Origin: Mixophyes australis | Lineage: Eukaryota > Chordata > Amphibia > Anura > Limnodynastidae | DNA length: 64,000 bases | Assembly (NCBI GenBank): GCA_036250195.1 | Contig: JAVHZZ010000008.1 | Span: 7,492,434-7,556,433, forward strand | Direction of reading: 5' to 3' | In this document: one piece after another, positions 13,229-25,440 of the stretch | Layout of the letters: every line of letters begins with the position of its first letter | Numbering within the stretch: the stretch's first letter is position 1 | Position numbers and translations under genes: made by a program | The notes under the pieces: generated by a model | The model's input: only the letters and a program-made list of their open reading frames with translations | Told to the model about the DNA's origin: nothing | Database searches by the model: none

Positions 13229-13367
13229 TGAGGGTGATATCCCAACAATTTGCAGTTATCTATAGCAACCAATCACATTTATATTATCATTAATCTAACT
13301 TGCACTCTGCAGATGAAAACTAATTGCTGATTGGTTGCTATTACTGCAAATTTTTAGTAAATTACCC
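13229..13367. mobile_element. Degenerate palindromic MITE related to 1770-1942
   Basis: Inverted arms: TATAGCAACCAATCA at 13261 faces TGATTGGTTGCTAT at 13329, and ATTTGCAG-type outer arms end in TTTAGTAAATTACCCCC. It has the same CCAAT core as the 1770 element, but the ends are diverged and no target duplication was identified. Confidence 0.65.
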
Positions 13368-14228
13368 CCATTGCTTGTATGGTGTAGGGAGACCTTGTCT
13401 GCATTTGCTATTTAAGAGAAGTGTCTGCCACCTTTTCTATAGCTGCCATTTTTAACTTGTCTTCAAGTTCTAGTTTTATTAATAGTCTGCAAAGTCTGCA
13501 CCGTGTTATGTTTTTTTATTCTTTTTTTTATCTGGGATTTGGAGTCCATGACAAGTTGCTTCGTGTGACTGTGAGAGGCTCAGTCTATGTTTTGACAGCG
13601 ACAGGGGAACACCATGGCACTACTGCCAACTCTGAAACCTAAGTCCTGGGTATAGTTTGGAGCAAGTGTTGTGTGTGCCCCGTGCATTCATCCTGGGGTG
13701 TAGACAAGCTGGCTCACGGTGTTCTTGTAATGTGATCTTTTCAGGCTCGTCCTGCCCCTTGGCGTGACACTCTGTCCTCTGCTCGTGCCATCTTAATAAC
13801 GGAGCCAATATCAGCTGATACATTTACCACATGAGAACCATCTCCACGTACTTTAAACAAAACAAGTAAATAAGTAAACAAAAACAACTGTCAACGTTGG
13901 CTAACGACGACGCGTCTTTGATAATGCTACGGTTATTTGGTGCGCCCATTTTGTTTCTGATCGTGTAATAACTTCAACATCCCATGACAAGTATACTAAA
14001 GTTTAGGAGCTGAAACTGAAAAGCTGGAATAACAGCCCTGTGTCATTTCTCCTCATCTTCAAAATGTCATTTTCATCATCTGTTCTCATACGCTATATAT
14101 TAATATTCATTGAAGATGAGCATTTAGAATACAAACAGTGACACTGAAATCATGATGCGTTGTAAGGTACTTGTGCAGGATGTTCCTAGCGCAAACTGTG
14201 GACGGTTCTAGGCTTCCTATAAGTTAAA
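13368..14228. other. Intronic sequence without recognised gene
   Basis: No exon or intact repeat seen. Confidence 0.4.
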
Positions 14229-14445
14229 GTGGCTCAGTGGTTAGCACTTCTGCCTCACAGCACTGGGGTTATGAGTTCAAATCCCGACCATGACCTTATC
14301 TGTGTGGAGTTTGTATGTTCTCCCTGTGTTTGCGTGGGTTTCCTCCGGGTGTTCCGGTTTCCTCCCACACTCCAAAAACATACTAGTAGGTTAATTGGCT
14401 GCTATTAAAATTGACCCTAGTCTCTCTCGCTCTCTCTCTGTCTGT

Positions 14446-14491
<46 letters not shown>

Positions 14492-14615
14492 GTGTGTGTG
14501 TGTATGTTAGGGAATTTAGACTGTGAGCTCCAATGTGGCAGGGACTGATGTGAATGAGTTCTCTGTACAGCGCTGCGGAATTAGTGGCGCTATATAAATA
14601 AATGATGATGATGAT
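14229..14615 (+). mobile_element. tRNA-derived SINE, L2-type tail
   Basis: The head GTGGCTCAGTGGTTAGCAC resembles a tRNA A box and GAGTTCAAATCCC a B box (RNA polymerase III promoter). A conserved body follows (GGTTTCCTCCCACACTCC, CAAAAACATAC), then a tail GCGCTATATAAATAAATGAT ending in GAT repeats, like L2-clade LINE 3' ends. A TC/TG microsatellite at about 14418-14505 has grown inside this copy. Sister copies are at 16374, 17665 and 42683. Confidence 0.85.
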
Positions 14616-16373
14616 CACTTTGGTTCCCATTATAGGTTTATTTCCTAACCCAGGTGCTATTATATTTACTGTTCCTGGCATTTGTATTGTCCTTGTTGCC
14701 CGCCCTGACCTTGTGCTTTGTTTGGACCTTGAACTGTGCTGACTTCGTACCATTTTGTACATAACCTCCCCTACCTGACCTCTCTCGCCCTTCGTTGGTC
14801 GCTAGTAAGCTATATTGGTCAGCAACTATAGCTACGTTTACGAGACCTGGTTTTCAATTGAACACATTACATTTTATTGGAAAGGAGGCAATGTCTCCTA
14901 GTCTGGTGTTAGCGGCTTAATTATTGGTGCCACTGGTGACCATTAGATTAGACAATGTCACGTTGAGGCTTGTAGCGCACCAAGATCTGCCCGGACTGTG
15001 CCGTGTGTGACTCGCAGCAAAGCTTCCTTAGAAATAATTGCAAACTGTTGGCCCCATGAATATACAGAGCTTAGTATTTGCTTTAAATGGGAAATGCACA
15101 CAAAACTGAAAATTTAGCTTTGGGAGAAGCTCACAATAATATGGAATTGTACGTAACTGGGCTTTAACTTTCTAATACGGCGGGTCCCCTGGTGTCTGTA
15201 AGAGTGACACTCGCTGCTCTCCCGCTGAGCAAGTTGTCAGTTGTCCATCTCATTCAGGTGAATGGGAAATGTTCGGAGGAGGGGCTTTGACAACTCCACT
15301 ACCTGTTTGAAATGAGCTAGCCAGAAAAGAAGCAAGGAGCGTATCACTGGACGATTCCAGACATCCAGAAACCCGTCAGCCCCGGGGCCGGAGGAATATG
15401 AAATATTCAGTTTCATCATTTAACTTTAAGAACTCCACCCAAAAATTAATACTCCATTTCTGTTAGAGTTATCCTTTTAATGATTGTTCTCCTAATATTT
15501 CAGGCTGCACCACTTATATAATGCTAAGCATCACAGCACCGCAGTCTGCTAATTGGATATAATTGGTTATTCCCCTCAGCTTATGAGTAACCTCTCCCTA
15601 CTATCATGCACAGAAAGGCAGTTAACATTTTTATATCGAAGCACATTAGGGGAAGTTAATCTATTTATTAGTGTGGAACGTACTGTAACTGAACGCAGCA
15701 GATAATGATCCCATATTACCGACAAATAGCTTCTGGACAGCTTAAAACCCTGAGACTTACTCCAGGAATCCCGGCTAATTGATCTGCTTAAACTGAGCAA
15801 CAACCGCCTGAAACGAAACCTTTTATTAAGGTTCTCGCTCCAGCCTCGGATTGATCCATTCGGCCCAGAAATGACTCAGATAGGGTAACTGGAATAGGTC
15901 AGCGGACACATTAGGATTGCTGGAAGTGACTCCTGCTCAGCACGTGGCTTTGGCCAAATGTGTTTCTGTAGATTTTATTGCAGATGCCACGTGAATCTCT
16001 TGGCAAGATCTCCGACTTCAAAATAAAAACATCTTTTTTTTTTTTTTTCGTTTTGGTTTTCTCAGAAAGCTGCAGAGAATTCCCAGCAACGGCTTCTGTA
16101 CATTTACTGCTGCATCCTGAAGCGTCCACTGTGCTCATTACCTCGTAAACGGAACATGAAATATTTCTCTTTAAGATGCTGATATTCAGAGATCTGCTTA
16201 GGTGAGAGCCTAGACTGTCTGTATACCTTTGTCTGCCAGGACGTGCTGGGACATTTAGTTCCACAACTGCCGGAGAGATACAGGTCTCCCTCCTCTGTTA
16301 TATACTCATAAAATAATGTCAGCTTTTTTAAGAACTATGCAGCATCATAAATAAATACAAATGATTTTTAGAT
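14616..16373. other. Intronic sequence without recognised gene
   Basis: A T homopolymer lies near 16035-16048, and a half copy of the AACTACAAG-type repeat at 16236-16280. No exon was recognised. Confidence 0.4.
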
Positions 16374-16711
16374 TGGACAGCATGGTGGCTAAGTGGTTAT
16401 CACTTCTGCCTCACAGCGCTGGGGTCATGAGTTCGATTCCCGACCATGGCCTTATCTGTGTGGAGTTTGTATGTTCTCCCCATGTTTGCGTGGGTTTCCT
16501 CCGGGTGCTCCGGTTTCCTCCCACACTCCAAAAACATACTGGTAGGTTAATTGGCTGCTATCAAAATTGACCCTAGTCTCTCTCTATCTGTGTCTGTGTA
16601 TTAGGGAATTTAGACTGTAAGCTCCAATGGGGCAGAGACTGATGTGAATGAGTTCTCCGTAGAGCGCTGTGGAATCAGTGGCGCTATATAAATAAATGAT
16701 GATGATGATGA
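16374..16711 (+). mobile_element. tRNA-derived SINE, L2-type tail
   Basis: Same family as 14229-14615. The B box GAGTTCGATTCC is closer to the tRNA consensus here, and the copy lacks the microsatellite expansion. It ends in GATGATGATGATG. Confidence 0.87.
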
Positions 16712-16722
16712 TTGTACACATT

Positions 16723-17344
16723 GGGCCTGATCTTCAAACGTAAGTCTGGGACTTACGCCAATGACCGCAATTCCATGCAATTCATGTCTGAAAGCAAATG
16801 ACGCTGCCTATGAGTTGAAGGGGCGGAACCGGGTTGGAAAGGGGTGGACGGACGTAGGCAATGTATAGATGCCGGCGATCCAAGTTCAGGGTCTCTCTTA
16901 AGTACGTTCCTTTTAGTCCTATGATTTGCCCCAGCTACTGGGCAGGTGTAAGTGCCGACTGATAGTGATGACTACACGTATACATACCACATATAACACG
17001 TATTTGCAAGTAAGATAAACTATAAAAATGCATTTTATGTACAGTATGCATTAATACCATCCTGATATATGTATTTAGTTTGGTTGAGTTTTTATTTACT
17101 TTTTGCATGCGTTCTGATGCGACTTTATATTTCATAGAAATATGTGCGTTTCATGCACTGTGTTCTGTCTGTCTACATACAGCAAGTAGCGTATACCCAG
17201 AGCGTGCTTATACCCAGATTCCAATGTAAAATATCATGAGATCCGCTTGTATTTCAATACGGACGTACGTGCATGCAAGTTATATGCAGGTTTTTTTTAA
17301 ATGCAAGTTCCATTCAGGTTACGCCCCAAAGTTGAATCAGGCCC
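16723..17344. mobile_element. Non-autonomous TIR DNA element, GGGCCTGATTC family
   Basis: A 622-bp element starting GGGCCTGATCTTC and ending GAATCAGGCCC, flanked by ATT at 16720-16722 and 17345-17347. A 3-bp duplication would fit PIF/Harbinger but is short evidence. The interior shares the ATGTACAGTATGCATTAATA block with the 31297 and 8867 copies. Confidence 0.75.
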
Positions 17345-17664
17345 ATTATCTTAAAAGTAACCATTAATAATAAAAGTAACAGGGGTGTTTTACGTTTCAT
17401 TTTGTCCAAACAGTTTGGCAATCTTTGTTGCAGTGATTTAGAAACAACGTGTGCCAATGTCCATTAACGTCTCCCAAGAACCCATCTCCCGGCCTAAAAC
17501 ACAAATATGCTGAACATCAGGAAGACACAGAAAGCCGATTATATTTCCCTCCTGTGTTTCCAGACTATAAATGTTTATATTGCAGACTTGTTTATATTTG
17601 TAATATAAAATGTGGCCTACGAAATACATTTTTAATCAGAGGACTTACATACCTAAGACCATCA

Positions 17665-17996
17665 TTCATCATCATCATCATTATCTATTTATATAGCACC
17701 ACTAATTCTGCAGCGCTGTACAGAGAACTCATTCACATCCCTGCCCCATTGGAGCTTACAGTCTGAATTCCCTAACATACACACACACACACACACACAG
17801 ACTAGGGTCAATTTGATAGCAGCCAATTAACCTACCAGTATGTTTTTGGAGTGTGGGAGGAAACCGGAGCACCCGGAGTAAAACCCACGCAGAATTGGGG
17901 AGAACATACAAACTCCTCACAGATAAGGCCATGGTTGGGAATTGAACTCATGACCCCAGTGCTGTAAGGCAGAAGTGCTAACCACTGAGCCACCCT
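17665..17996 (-). mobile_element. tRNA-derived SINE, reverse orientation
   Basis: Reverse copy of the 16374 SINE: ATCATCATCATCATTAT tail at the left, GGAGTGTGGGAGGAAACCGG in the body, and GTGCTAACCACTGAGCCACC (A-box complement) at the right. It contains a short CA run. Confidence 0.87.
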
Positions 17997-18550
17997 GAAC
18001 ATATAGATACAATGTCACACATATGTACAGCCATGAAAAGACATTAGCCCCTTTCAGATCTTCTGCATAATTGCATATTTTCCGCAGTGAATTCGATCAG
18101 GTCGTTCTGTAGCTTGTAGCACTAAATAGAGGGGAGACTGTGAGAAAAAATTACATGAAGGTTTCGTGTGACAGGTATTCAAATATACAACCTTCAGGTG
18201 TAGAAAAGTTACTGCGCGGAGGATAAGCCGCTGTCCGAGCCGTGCACCTCAGCCTGGACAATAATAATAGTTGGTTGGTCACCCAGGAGCCCAGCTTATT
18301 GAAAAATCAGTTATCCAAATCCCAGGTTTAGCAGCTCGGTCATGGCCGATTTCTTGAATGACAGGTGGCGGAGTATTTCATGCCAAAGTGACTTCTCCTC
18401 AATTGGTGTCTGTCCACCCACCAACCTATATAATTACCAGTCTTATAAGGACAGGGGGAGAGGAGAATAGTGGTCTCTAAAGTGTCTAAATGCCCAAATT
18501 ATTTTATAAAGCTGGCCATGCATTGCGATTCTGCCAGTTATCTAGAGCAT

Positions 18551-18838
18551 AGGCAAACCGAGGGGGGTTTCTAAGTGGCCGGAAACCCCCCTCCATGCCT
18601 GGGGCACTGTATAATTGAGGTGGCTGGACCCTGCCCCCGCTTCACACTAAAAAAGGGAGAGCTCTGTGCACCTAACAGTAGTGCACGCAGCATTGCCCAT
18701 GTATATTATGGGGATAGGAAGAGTTGGAGAGCAGCCAATCACTGTCTAATATTATAGCCACGCCCCCATGCATGCTGGTCACGCCCACTGGCGGCATGGT
18801 GTGGAAACCCCCCTCTACAAATCCTGCATTTGCCCCTG
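18551..18838 (+). repeat. Dispersed ~290-bp repeat, copy 1
   Basis: Strongly similar to 43856-44154 in the same orientation. Shared blocks include GTATAATTGAGGTGGCTGGA, TGCCCATGTATATTATGGGG and CCCCCATGCATGCTGGTCAC. It ends TTTGCCCCTG. No coding frame; superfamily unknown. Confidence 0.8.
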
Positions 18839-18929
18839 TATAGAGCCTCGCATCGGGGTCACTGCTCATCACGTCAGTTGCCAGATTGGTCAAGATCCGG
18901 CGATCAGCAGTCAGATTCTGAAGCTTCAA

Positions 18930-19760
18930 TGAGGTGCAGTCAGAGACCTATTAGCCAACGTGCAAAAGTTTGGGAGAGTCAGCGGTCAGTTTTTTCAAGA
19001 AGAGTTGTCAAGGCATAACATTGCCCATGAATTCACAAAGAACCATAGAACAAGATCAACGGATCTGCAGGTCAGTGTTCATAACTCAGAAACACACTGG
19101 GTCATAATAAGACCCATGACAGAATATTAAGGTGGAAACACTGACATAGGCATTATTATGTCTGGAGAAGAATGAATACTGCGTTCTATAGGAAGAACCT
19201 CATACCGGCAGCCAAGCACGGTGGTGGTGCTGTCATGGTTCGCAGAGGCTTTGTTGCATTGATCCGATTGACTTGCTCTTATTCAAGGACCTATGAATTC
19301 TGTTCTGTATCAGCGGATTCTACAACAGAATGTCAGCCCATCGGCCCGTGAGCTAGAGCTGAACTGCAGCTGGTTCATACATCCAGACAATGATCTGAAA
19401 CACACAAACTAGTCTACATGAGAATGAGGAACAAGAAATGTAAAACTTTGGAAGGGTCTAGTTAATGTACGGATTAAGCTCATCCTGCTGTGCAGGACCT
19501 CAGATGAGCAATTCATGCTTGAAAACCCAAATATCATGAGTTTGAGCAGTTCTGCTTGGAGGAGTGGTCATAAATTCCTCCGCAGCGCTAGGATGGACTG
19601 ATCCAGAACTACAGAAAACATCTGTTCGCAGTTATTGCTGAGAAAGGTGTCACAACCAGTTATTAAGTCCAAGAGGGCAATAACTTTTATGTGCTGGATG
19701 TTACATAACTTTCTTTAATAAATTAAATAAGTATCAAAATGCTGTGTTATTTTTTACTCC
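18930..19760 (+). pseudogene. Dead Tc1-type transposase remnant
   Basis: Around 19195-19260 the plus strand reads NLIPAAKHGGGAVMV, the Tc1 family block that precedes the catalytic domain's middle acidic region. Near 19380-19410 a decayed QDNDPKHT-like stretch (catalytic Asp region) is visible in another frame. Many stops and frameshifts break it. It lacks recognisable terminal inverted repeats, so only the degraded core remains. Confidence 0.7.
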
Positions 19761-19849
19761 AAGGGGTCAGCTTTATCCAATATTAGGTTTTGGTTGAACA
19801 TATAATAACATTTACTGTTAAAAAATATGTACTAATATGTACATTAGGA

Positions 19850-20177
19850 TGTAAGCTCTCAGGAACAGGGCCTTCTTTCCTCGTGTTCTCCTTAAATGAT
19901 TCCATCACCCTCTCTACCTCTTGGCTGCTTCCTTAGCCCTGTTTTCCTGAGCTCAGGCCTACTTCACTTTGGACAATACCATCACTCTGTAATAACTTAA
20001 TCTGCTTTACCAAGTTATCTGTGTGTAATCTGTTAATTAGTGGATGTCTGGTCTTTGTATAATTATGTTTAGTCTAGTAATATATTATGGATTGTTGCTG
20101 TCTGTGTATTGTATATTACTGTAAATGTCATGTACAGCACCGCAGACCTTTTGAGGTGCCTTATAAATAAAAGATGA
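19850..20177 (+). mobile_element. L2-type LINE or SINE 3' end
   Basis: It begins AGGATGTAAGCTCTCAGGAA and ends GTGCCTTATAAATAAAAGAT, the layout of L2-clade 3' ends. The SINEs in this window share a similar tail (TGTAAGCTCCAAT, then TATATAAATAAATGAT). No coding part. Confidence 0.6.
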
Positions 20178-20650
20178 TAATGCTTATGAAGGAGAGCGGT
20201 TTTTGACAACATTGTACTTAAAGGAAAGCTTGAGGCACCTGATAGAACCACAACCATCTAGTGCCTGAGACAGTATCCTATCCCCTGGTGTCTTCTCCAA
20301 GCACAGTAGCCTGGAAAAGATTAAACGTGCACAATGTGCATTGAATGGCTATCAGTTTACCGAATGGCCAGTTGCCACTATACGTGTCCGTCAGCTGTGT
20401 CAGGGCCTGTTCAATGCCGACGTTATAGTTTCAAACTTCTTCAGACTTTGATTCCTGAAGAAAGAACAGTTACCGACGCCAACCTGGGTGAGTAGCTGCT
20501 GACTATCGGGGCATTAGAAAGCCTGGATGTTAGGCGCTGTCCCGTTTTCCTCTCCTGCCATGGGACAGGCACCTTCTTCCAATAATGGCGTGTATTGTTT
20601 CCTAGCAGCAGGAATCGACTTACGGATCTTCTATTCCCATTTCTGCGCGT

Positions 20651-20875
20651 GCGAGTCCCATTGCTAGGCGACGGGGCGAGTCCCATTGCTAGGCAACGGG
20701 GCGAGTCCCATTGCTAGGCAACGGGACGAGTCCCATTGCTAGGCAACGGGACGAGTCCCATTGCTAGGCAACGGGGCGAGTCCCATTGCTAGGCAACGGG
20801 ACGAGTCCCATTGTTAGGCAACGGGGCGAGTCCCATTGCTAGGTAACGGGGTGAGTCCCATTGCTAGGCAACGGG
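20651..20875. repeat. 25-bp minisatellite, nine units with an X-box-like palindrome
   Basis: Unit GCGAGTCCCATTGCTAGGCA followed by ACGGG, repeated nine times with few substitutions. Each unit holds ATTGCTAGGCAAC, whose complement GTTGCCTAGCAAT is close to the RFX X-box consensus (GTTGCC, short spacer, inverted half-site). Confidence 0.9.
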
Positions 20876-21325
20876 ACACCTCTTTAATCCTTGTATTGGT
20901 TTGGTTTGCCGTGACTGACCGCCAGTACCTTTGGACTACCTATTTAAGGAAGGCTCTGGAACTGATCCAGTGCCAGGGTATTAGATCACTTCTCATGTGA
21001 TCTGGTGTGGTTCCTATGCTTCAGTTCCTTAGTTCTCCATGGAACTGATCCATTGTAAGAAATCCTGGTTCTGACTACAGCTGGTTCCTGACTAACCTTC
21101 TGTCAGATGACTTGGCTCTGTTTGGATCTCCTAGTTCTGACTACAGCCGGTTCCTGACTACTTTCTGCCTCACGTATTGGTTCCATTTGAATTGTCCGGT
21201 TCTGACCTCGGCTACCCAGACTGCTCTTCTGCTCTCTCCTCGGTACTTCACTGTCTGTTCTGGTTCTCACCTGGTATGTCCACCACTCTATACTTGTGAC
21301 TCCAGCTACCTCGCTAGTGACTGGC

Positions 21326-23167
21326 TGTCACTCACCAGACTGTGAGTGCTTCTTCCCGTATGTTTAGGAACCGTGGCTGTCCACCATCCTGAGGGTCTGC
21401 GCATGCGCAGCCCTTTCAAAACCTTCAGTACCTGTTCCTTTAACTTAATTGGCTGATCAGGCAACACTCCCTATATTAAGCACCTGTGGTCAATACCACG
21501 TTGCCTGATCTTGGAGTCTCATTCCCCATGAGCCTCTGAAGGTGTTCCTGTGTTTCCTCGTGTATTCAGCGCTGCTGATTCCTGTGGTTTCCAGACCACT
21601 TCTACTCCTGTGGTTTCCAGACCACTTCAACCCTCCTGTGTTTCATCGTGACTGTTAGCTGATTCCTATCTGCTGCCTCCGTGCACTACAGTCTTCAGAC
21701 CACTTCAACTCTGCTGTGTTTCATCGTGACTGTTAGCTGATTCCTATCCGCTGCCTCCGTGCACTACAGTCTTCAGACCACTTCAACTCTGCTGTGTTTC
21801 ATCGTGACTGTTAGCTGATTCCTATCCGCTGCCTCCGTGCACTACAGTCTTCAGACCACTTCAACTCTGCCGTGTTTCATCGTGACTGTTTGGCTGATTC
21901 CTATCTGCTGCCTCCGTGCGCTTCAGTCTTCAGCTCATCTCATCTCTCCTGTGTTTCCTCGAGACTGCTACAACTGATTCCTATCCGCTGCTCTCCGTGC
22001 TCAACAGTTCCAGCTCAGCTCTGCTCTCCCGTGTTTCATCGTGGCTGCACCTGCTGGTTGCTATCCGCTACCTCCGTGTACCTGCAGAGTCCTGCTGGCT
22101 GCTACTCCTCAGTTCTACTCGTGTCTACAACAGCTGATCCGCTCTCCGTGCTTCTCAGTGTTCCTGCTGGTCTCTACTCGCCAGTCTGCATCGGATCTGC
22201 GCCTCACTGCTTTCATCTCGTCTAGACCATCGCTACTCTTCAGGGTCCTCCAGGAGTCCAGTTCTACATACTACTGCTTCCTGAGTATTTGTTCCCCTGC
22301 TGGTCTACCTACCTGTGCGCTGCACCTACTTGATTACCGCTTCACCCTCCAGGGACTTCGCATCCTGCCAGCCTCCAGCCGTTCAGGTATCTCTGCACTC
22401 CTGTCTGACAGCCTGCTCCTGAACCACGGTATGCATACTTCTCATTGACTGTGCTGGTGTATTGCATATCTTGCTGGACTGAGTTGTTCTCCTCTGGAGT
22501 TTACTATCCGCTGAGACTATTGCCATCATTGACTGTGTTATCTTTTGCCCGGATAGTTTCTGTGACTTTCTATTATTGCAGTGCTGTTCAGTCATTACTA
22601 TATTGTGCATGTCATTGTGGATCAAGTTCAAGGTGCTCGTGTATCCTCTGTATTGCAGTCTCTCCCCGTGCTCCTCCTCACATATATATTCAGTGGTACA
22701 ACTTGCTAGAGGCAGACCACTGATCCCTGTTTCCTGTGTCACCTGTTCCAGTATCCTCTCACATAGCAGTGGTACAACTTGCTAACGCAGACCACTGACT
22801 CCCCGGATACCTCCACTTGGATTCCATTCCTTCACTCAGACAGTGGTACAACTTGCTAACCGCAGACCGCTGACTCTCATCACCTCCTCGTTTCTGTTGG
22901 ACATTCCTCCTCACTATAGCAGTGGTACAACTTGCTACCGCAGACCACTGACTACCCTCACGTGTCCTTTGTCCATACAGTTCCTCTTGTATTACTACAT
23001 ATATATTACCAGTGCTGCTAGTCATAGACTTTCCTGAGCATCTCTATCATCTGCTGTCTCATGTTCCGTGATCACCCTGCTACCAGAGTACCATATCACC
23101 ACCTATACTGCTCTGGTAAGCTTATCACCTGGTGATCCCTGGGTAAAGACTCCTAGTGCCCGTGACA
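21326..23167 (+). mobile_element. Solo LTR, 1842 bp, family copy 1
   Basis: It starts TGTCACTCACC and ends GTGCCCGTGACA (TG...CA with short inverted ends), and is flanked by the 5-bp direct repeat CTGGC at 21321-21325 and 23168-23172. A second copy in the opposite orientation is at 46710-51000. It contains two internal tandem sub-repeats: a ~77-bp unit (CTGATTCCTATC, TGCCTCCGTGC) at 21655-21930 and a ~75-90 bp unit with a hairpin (CAGTGGTACAACTTGCT ... ACCACTG) at 22690-22955. No internal retroelement genes flank it, so it is a recombined solo LTR. Gypsy and ERV both leave 5-bp duplications; which one is open. Confidence 0.85.
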
Positions 23168-24020
23168 CTGGCATTGAGGTCTGCAACCTGCACATTCGAT
23201 GTAGCTAAGCCCAAAGCCCCTTGCAGAGATTCCTGGTGAGGCGTGTTAGACTACGCTCCTCTTTGTCCAGTTGCGACAACTACTTAGCAGGTACACGTTC
23301 AGTCTTCCTAGCGAGTTTGTGACACTGAGTTCTACTTTACCTTTTGTAAACTAGTGAAACCGTAGGTACGCCAGAAGAGCACCTTATTTTCTGTAACTAG
23401 TTGTTAAATCGAATGGTCATTTACTGACTTGGTCGACCAATCGTCCTTTGTTCAAGACGATAAAAACATATTTTTATGTGCTGAGCCCATGTTGTGTAAT
23501 ATACACTTCCCAGAATCACATGACTTTGTGTAAATAGAGAATTTGAAAGTTTACATTAAGGACATTGCAGCATTATTAGTCTGACAAGTTAATAATCCAT
23601 TTACAATCATTGTTTGTAATTGCAACCATCTCTCTTGTTACATCTAATTGTTCTTCTAGTCAAAGGATTTCCAGAACAGCATTGCTAAGCAAAATACTAC
23701 TGTACCAATTATCCTTGACCCCAAAGAACCCCCTGGAGTACTGGACATGAGGATTTGATGTATTCTGGGAAAGAGCCTAGTTTCTTTTGTTTTCTAGGCA
23801 TGGATTAAATGAGACTATACTGTTTGCAAGTGAGGGTTCTAGGCCAGCCTTCTGCTCACAATGTTCTGTAAGGGACCTGGTGAGAGTTTGATGGACTTTG
23901 TCGGGTAAAGAAAGGCCACCAACAACTGTTGGGTAAATATGGTGGCTTTGTAGTCTCTTACTTTGTATGGTCATCAAAGTATACAGTTTAACATTGCTCA
24001 CGATCTCAGGAGGAACATGA

Positions 24021-24211
24021 GGGGGTAAATGTATCAATATGCGGGTTCTTCAACACCCGCGTGTTCAGCCTCTTCCGCGATTAAATTTCAAGCGGCGCTG
24101 CATTGTAAAGTGTTAACTTCCCTTTACAATGCAGCGCCGCTTGAAATTTAAACGCGGAAGAGGCTGAACGCGCGGGTGTTGAAGAACCCGCATATTGATA
24201 CATTTACCCCC
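24021..24211. mobile_element. Palindromic MITE, 191 bp
   Basis: A nearly perfect inverted repeat with arms GGGGGTAAATGTATCAATAT and its complement, and core GCGGCGCTGCATTGTAAAG facing CTTTACAATGCAGCGCCGC. The few mismatches between arms suggest youth. No clear target duplication (AGG/AGG ambiguity in the G runs). Confidence 0.85.
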
Positions 24212-24576
24212 AGGAGTGTTTTTAGGGATAAGGTGATACAAACCTTGGGGAGAGGAGTGAGGGGAATTCTAATGAGTCCTTTTAATGTAGGGATGACCTC
24301 CCAGAAAATGTGAATAAGCAGCAATATTTAAGGTGGGGAGATATGAAATGACCAGATACTTTGGTGCTTAGAGTATGTGAGGGATAGGAGTTGTTTAGTT
24401 AAGAGTTTAGGTTACATCAAAATTAAGTTAGTCCTTCACTGGTTGTCTAGGTCAGTGATGCAGCTTGTTAGAAGGTGATAAGTTTGAAGGAATAAAAGAC
24501 AATTACATTTATTCTTTCCTCAATGTATCTCGTCAAGAGGGTTGGACAAAACAAAGCAGGATTTTTAATAAAACTG

Positions 24577-25440
24577 TCAAGGATAAGGGGATAGGAGAAG
24601 TACTAGAGGAAAAAGGAGAGGCAGAGGTGCAAAGTGGGGGAGGAGATGGGGGGGGGGGGGGGGATTGGGAGTCCGTGTTGACATGTTGCCTGGGACGGAA
24701 GAGCCATGAAGTCTGTACCATGGGGTTCCTGTCTCGTGAAATTTATGAAGGGTGTCATTATACTCCATGGACGAAATGAGCCATAGTCTATTTATCAACT
24801 CTGCCTTGGTAGGAGCGCCCGTTTCCAAGCTCGGGCTAGTAGTAGTTTACAAGCCTGGCTAACCTGTAGTAACAGATGGTCAGTTGGTCAGCTTACAGAT
24901 GGGGCTGCTTTGTTGAGGAAAAATATTGCGGGGTCCCTGGGGAGACGAACAGCTGTGAGTTGGTGGAGAAGGGTCAGAGCAGTACCCTGTCTTCCACAGC
25001 CTCGCCAGCACCTATCCGACATGGTTGGGAAAATACGGTGGAGCGTGGCCGGGACTAGGTACCATCTCAAGTAACCTTATAAGTCGCGTTAATGGTAGCC
25101 TTAGCCACACGTTTCCGAATTGCTGACCATCCCTCAGCGACCAGGGCCACCCGGAGGTCCTCGTCCCATGCCTCCTCATGGGGATCTATGCTTAAGTCCA
25201 GCGTGAGGAGAAAGCGATAAACGACTGATATACTCCCTCTACGACGTGTTTGGGGATAGATAAAGCTACGAATCTGTGGATAAGAAAAGTGCAGAGATGA
25301 TGGGAGGCCATGTCTCACCAATAGGTGTGTTATTTCCAAAACGTATGTGGATAGCACAAGATGCATTCTGAAAAACACAGCAAAAGAACAAATGGAACAC
25401 TACCACAACGCTAGCAAACAATAACAACAGCGGTAGTGGG
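24577..25440 (-). pseudogene. LINE ORF2 C-terminal fragment (L1/Tx1-like)
   Basis: The minus strand between 25378 and 25067 reads through HEEAWDEDLRVALVAEGWSA. It is followed after a frame change by RWYLVPATLHRIFPTMSDRC and WRGCGRQGTA, resembling the terminal part of L1/Tx1 ORF2 proteins (YRWYLTP...CWRC...G...H). Further 3' (24828-24700) INRLWLISSMEYN fits the very end of such proteins. Several frameshifts and stops break it. A G run (24649-24663) lies inside. Assignment to Tx1 rather than another L1-clade branch is a guess. Confidence 0.6.

Noticed and set aside
20440..23330. Larger LTR-like element enclosing solo LTR copy 1
   Set aside because: The flanks have similar C/T-rich style, but I found no matching ends or target duplication outside the 21326-23167 element.
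23777..24037. 86-residue minus-strand frame with GGLSLPD, similar to a LINE reverse transcriptase motif
   Set aside because: It lies on the wrong side of the LINE C-terminal fragment for that strand, overlaps the MITE end, and the rest does not follow a LINE pattern.
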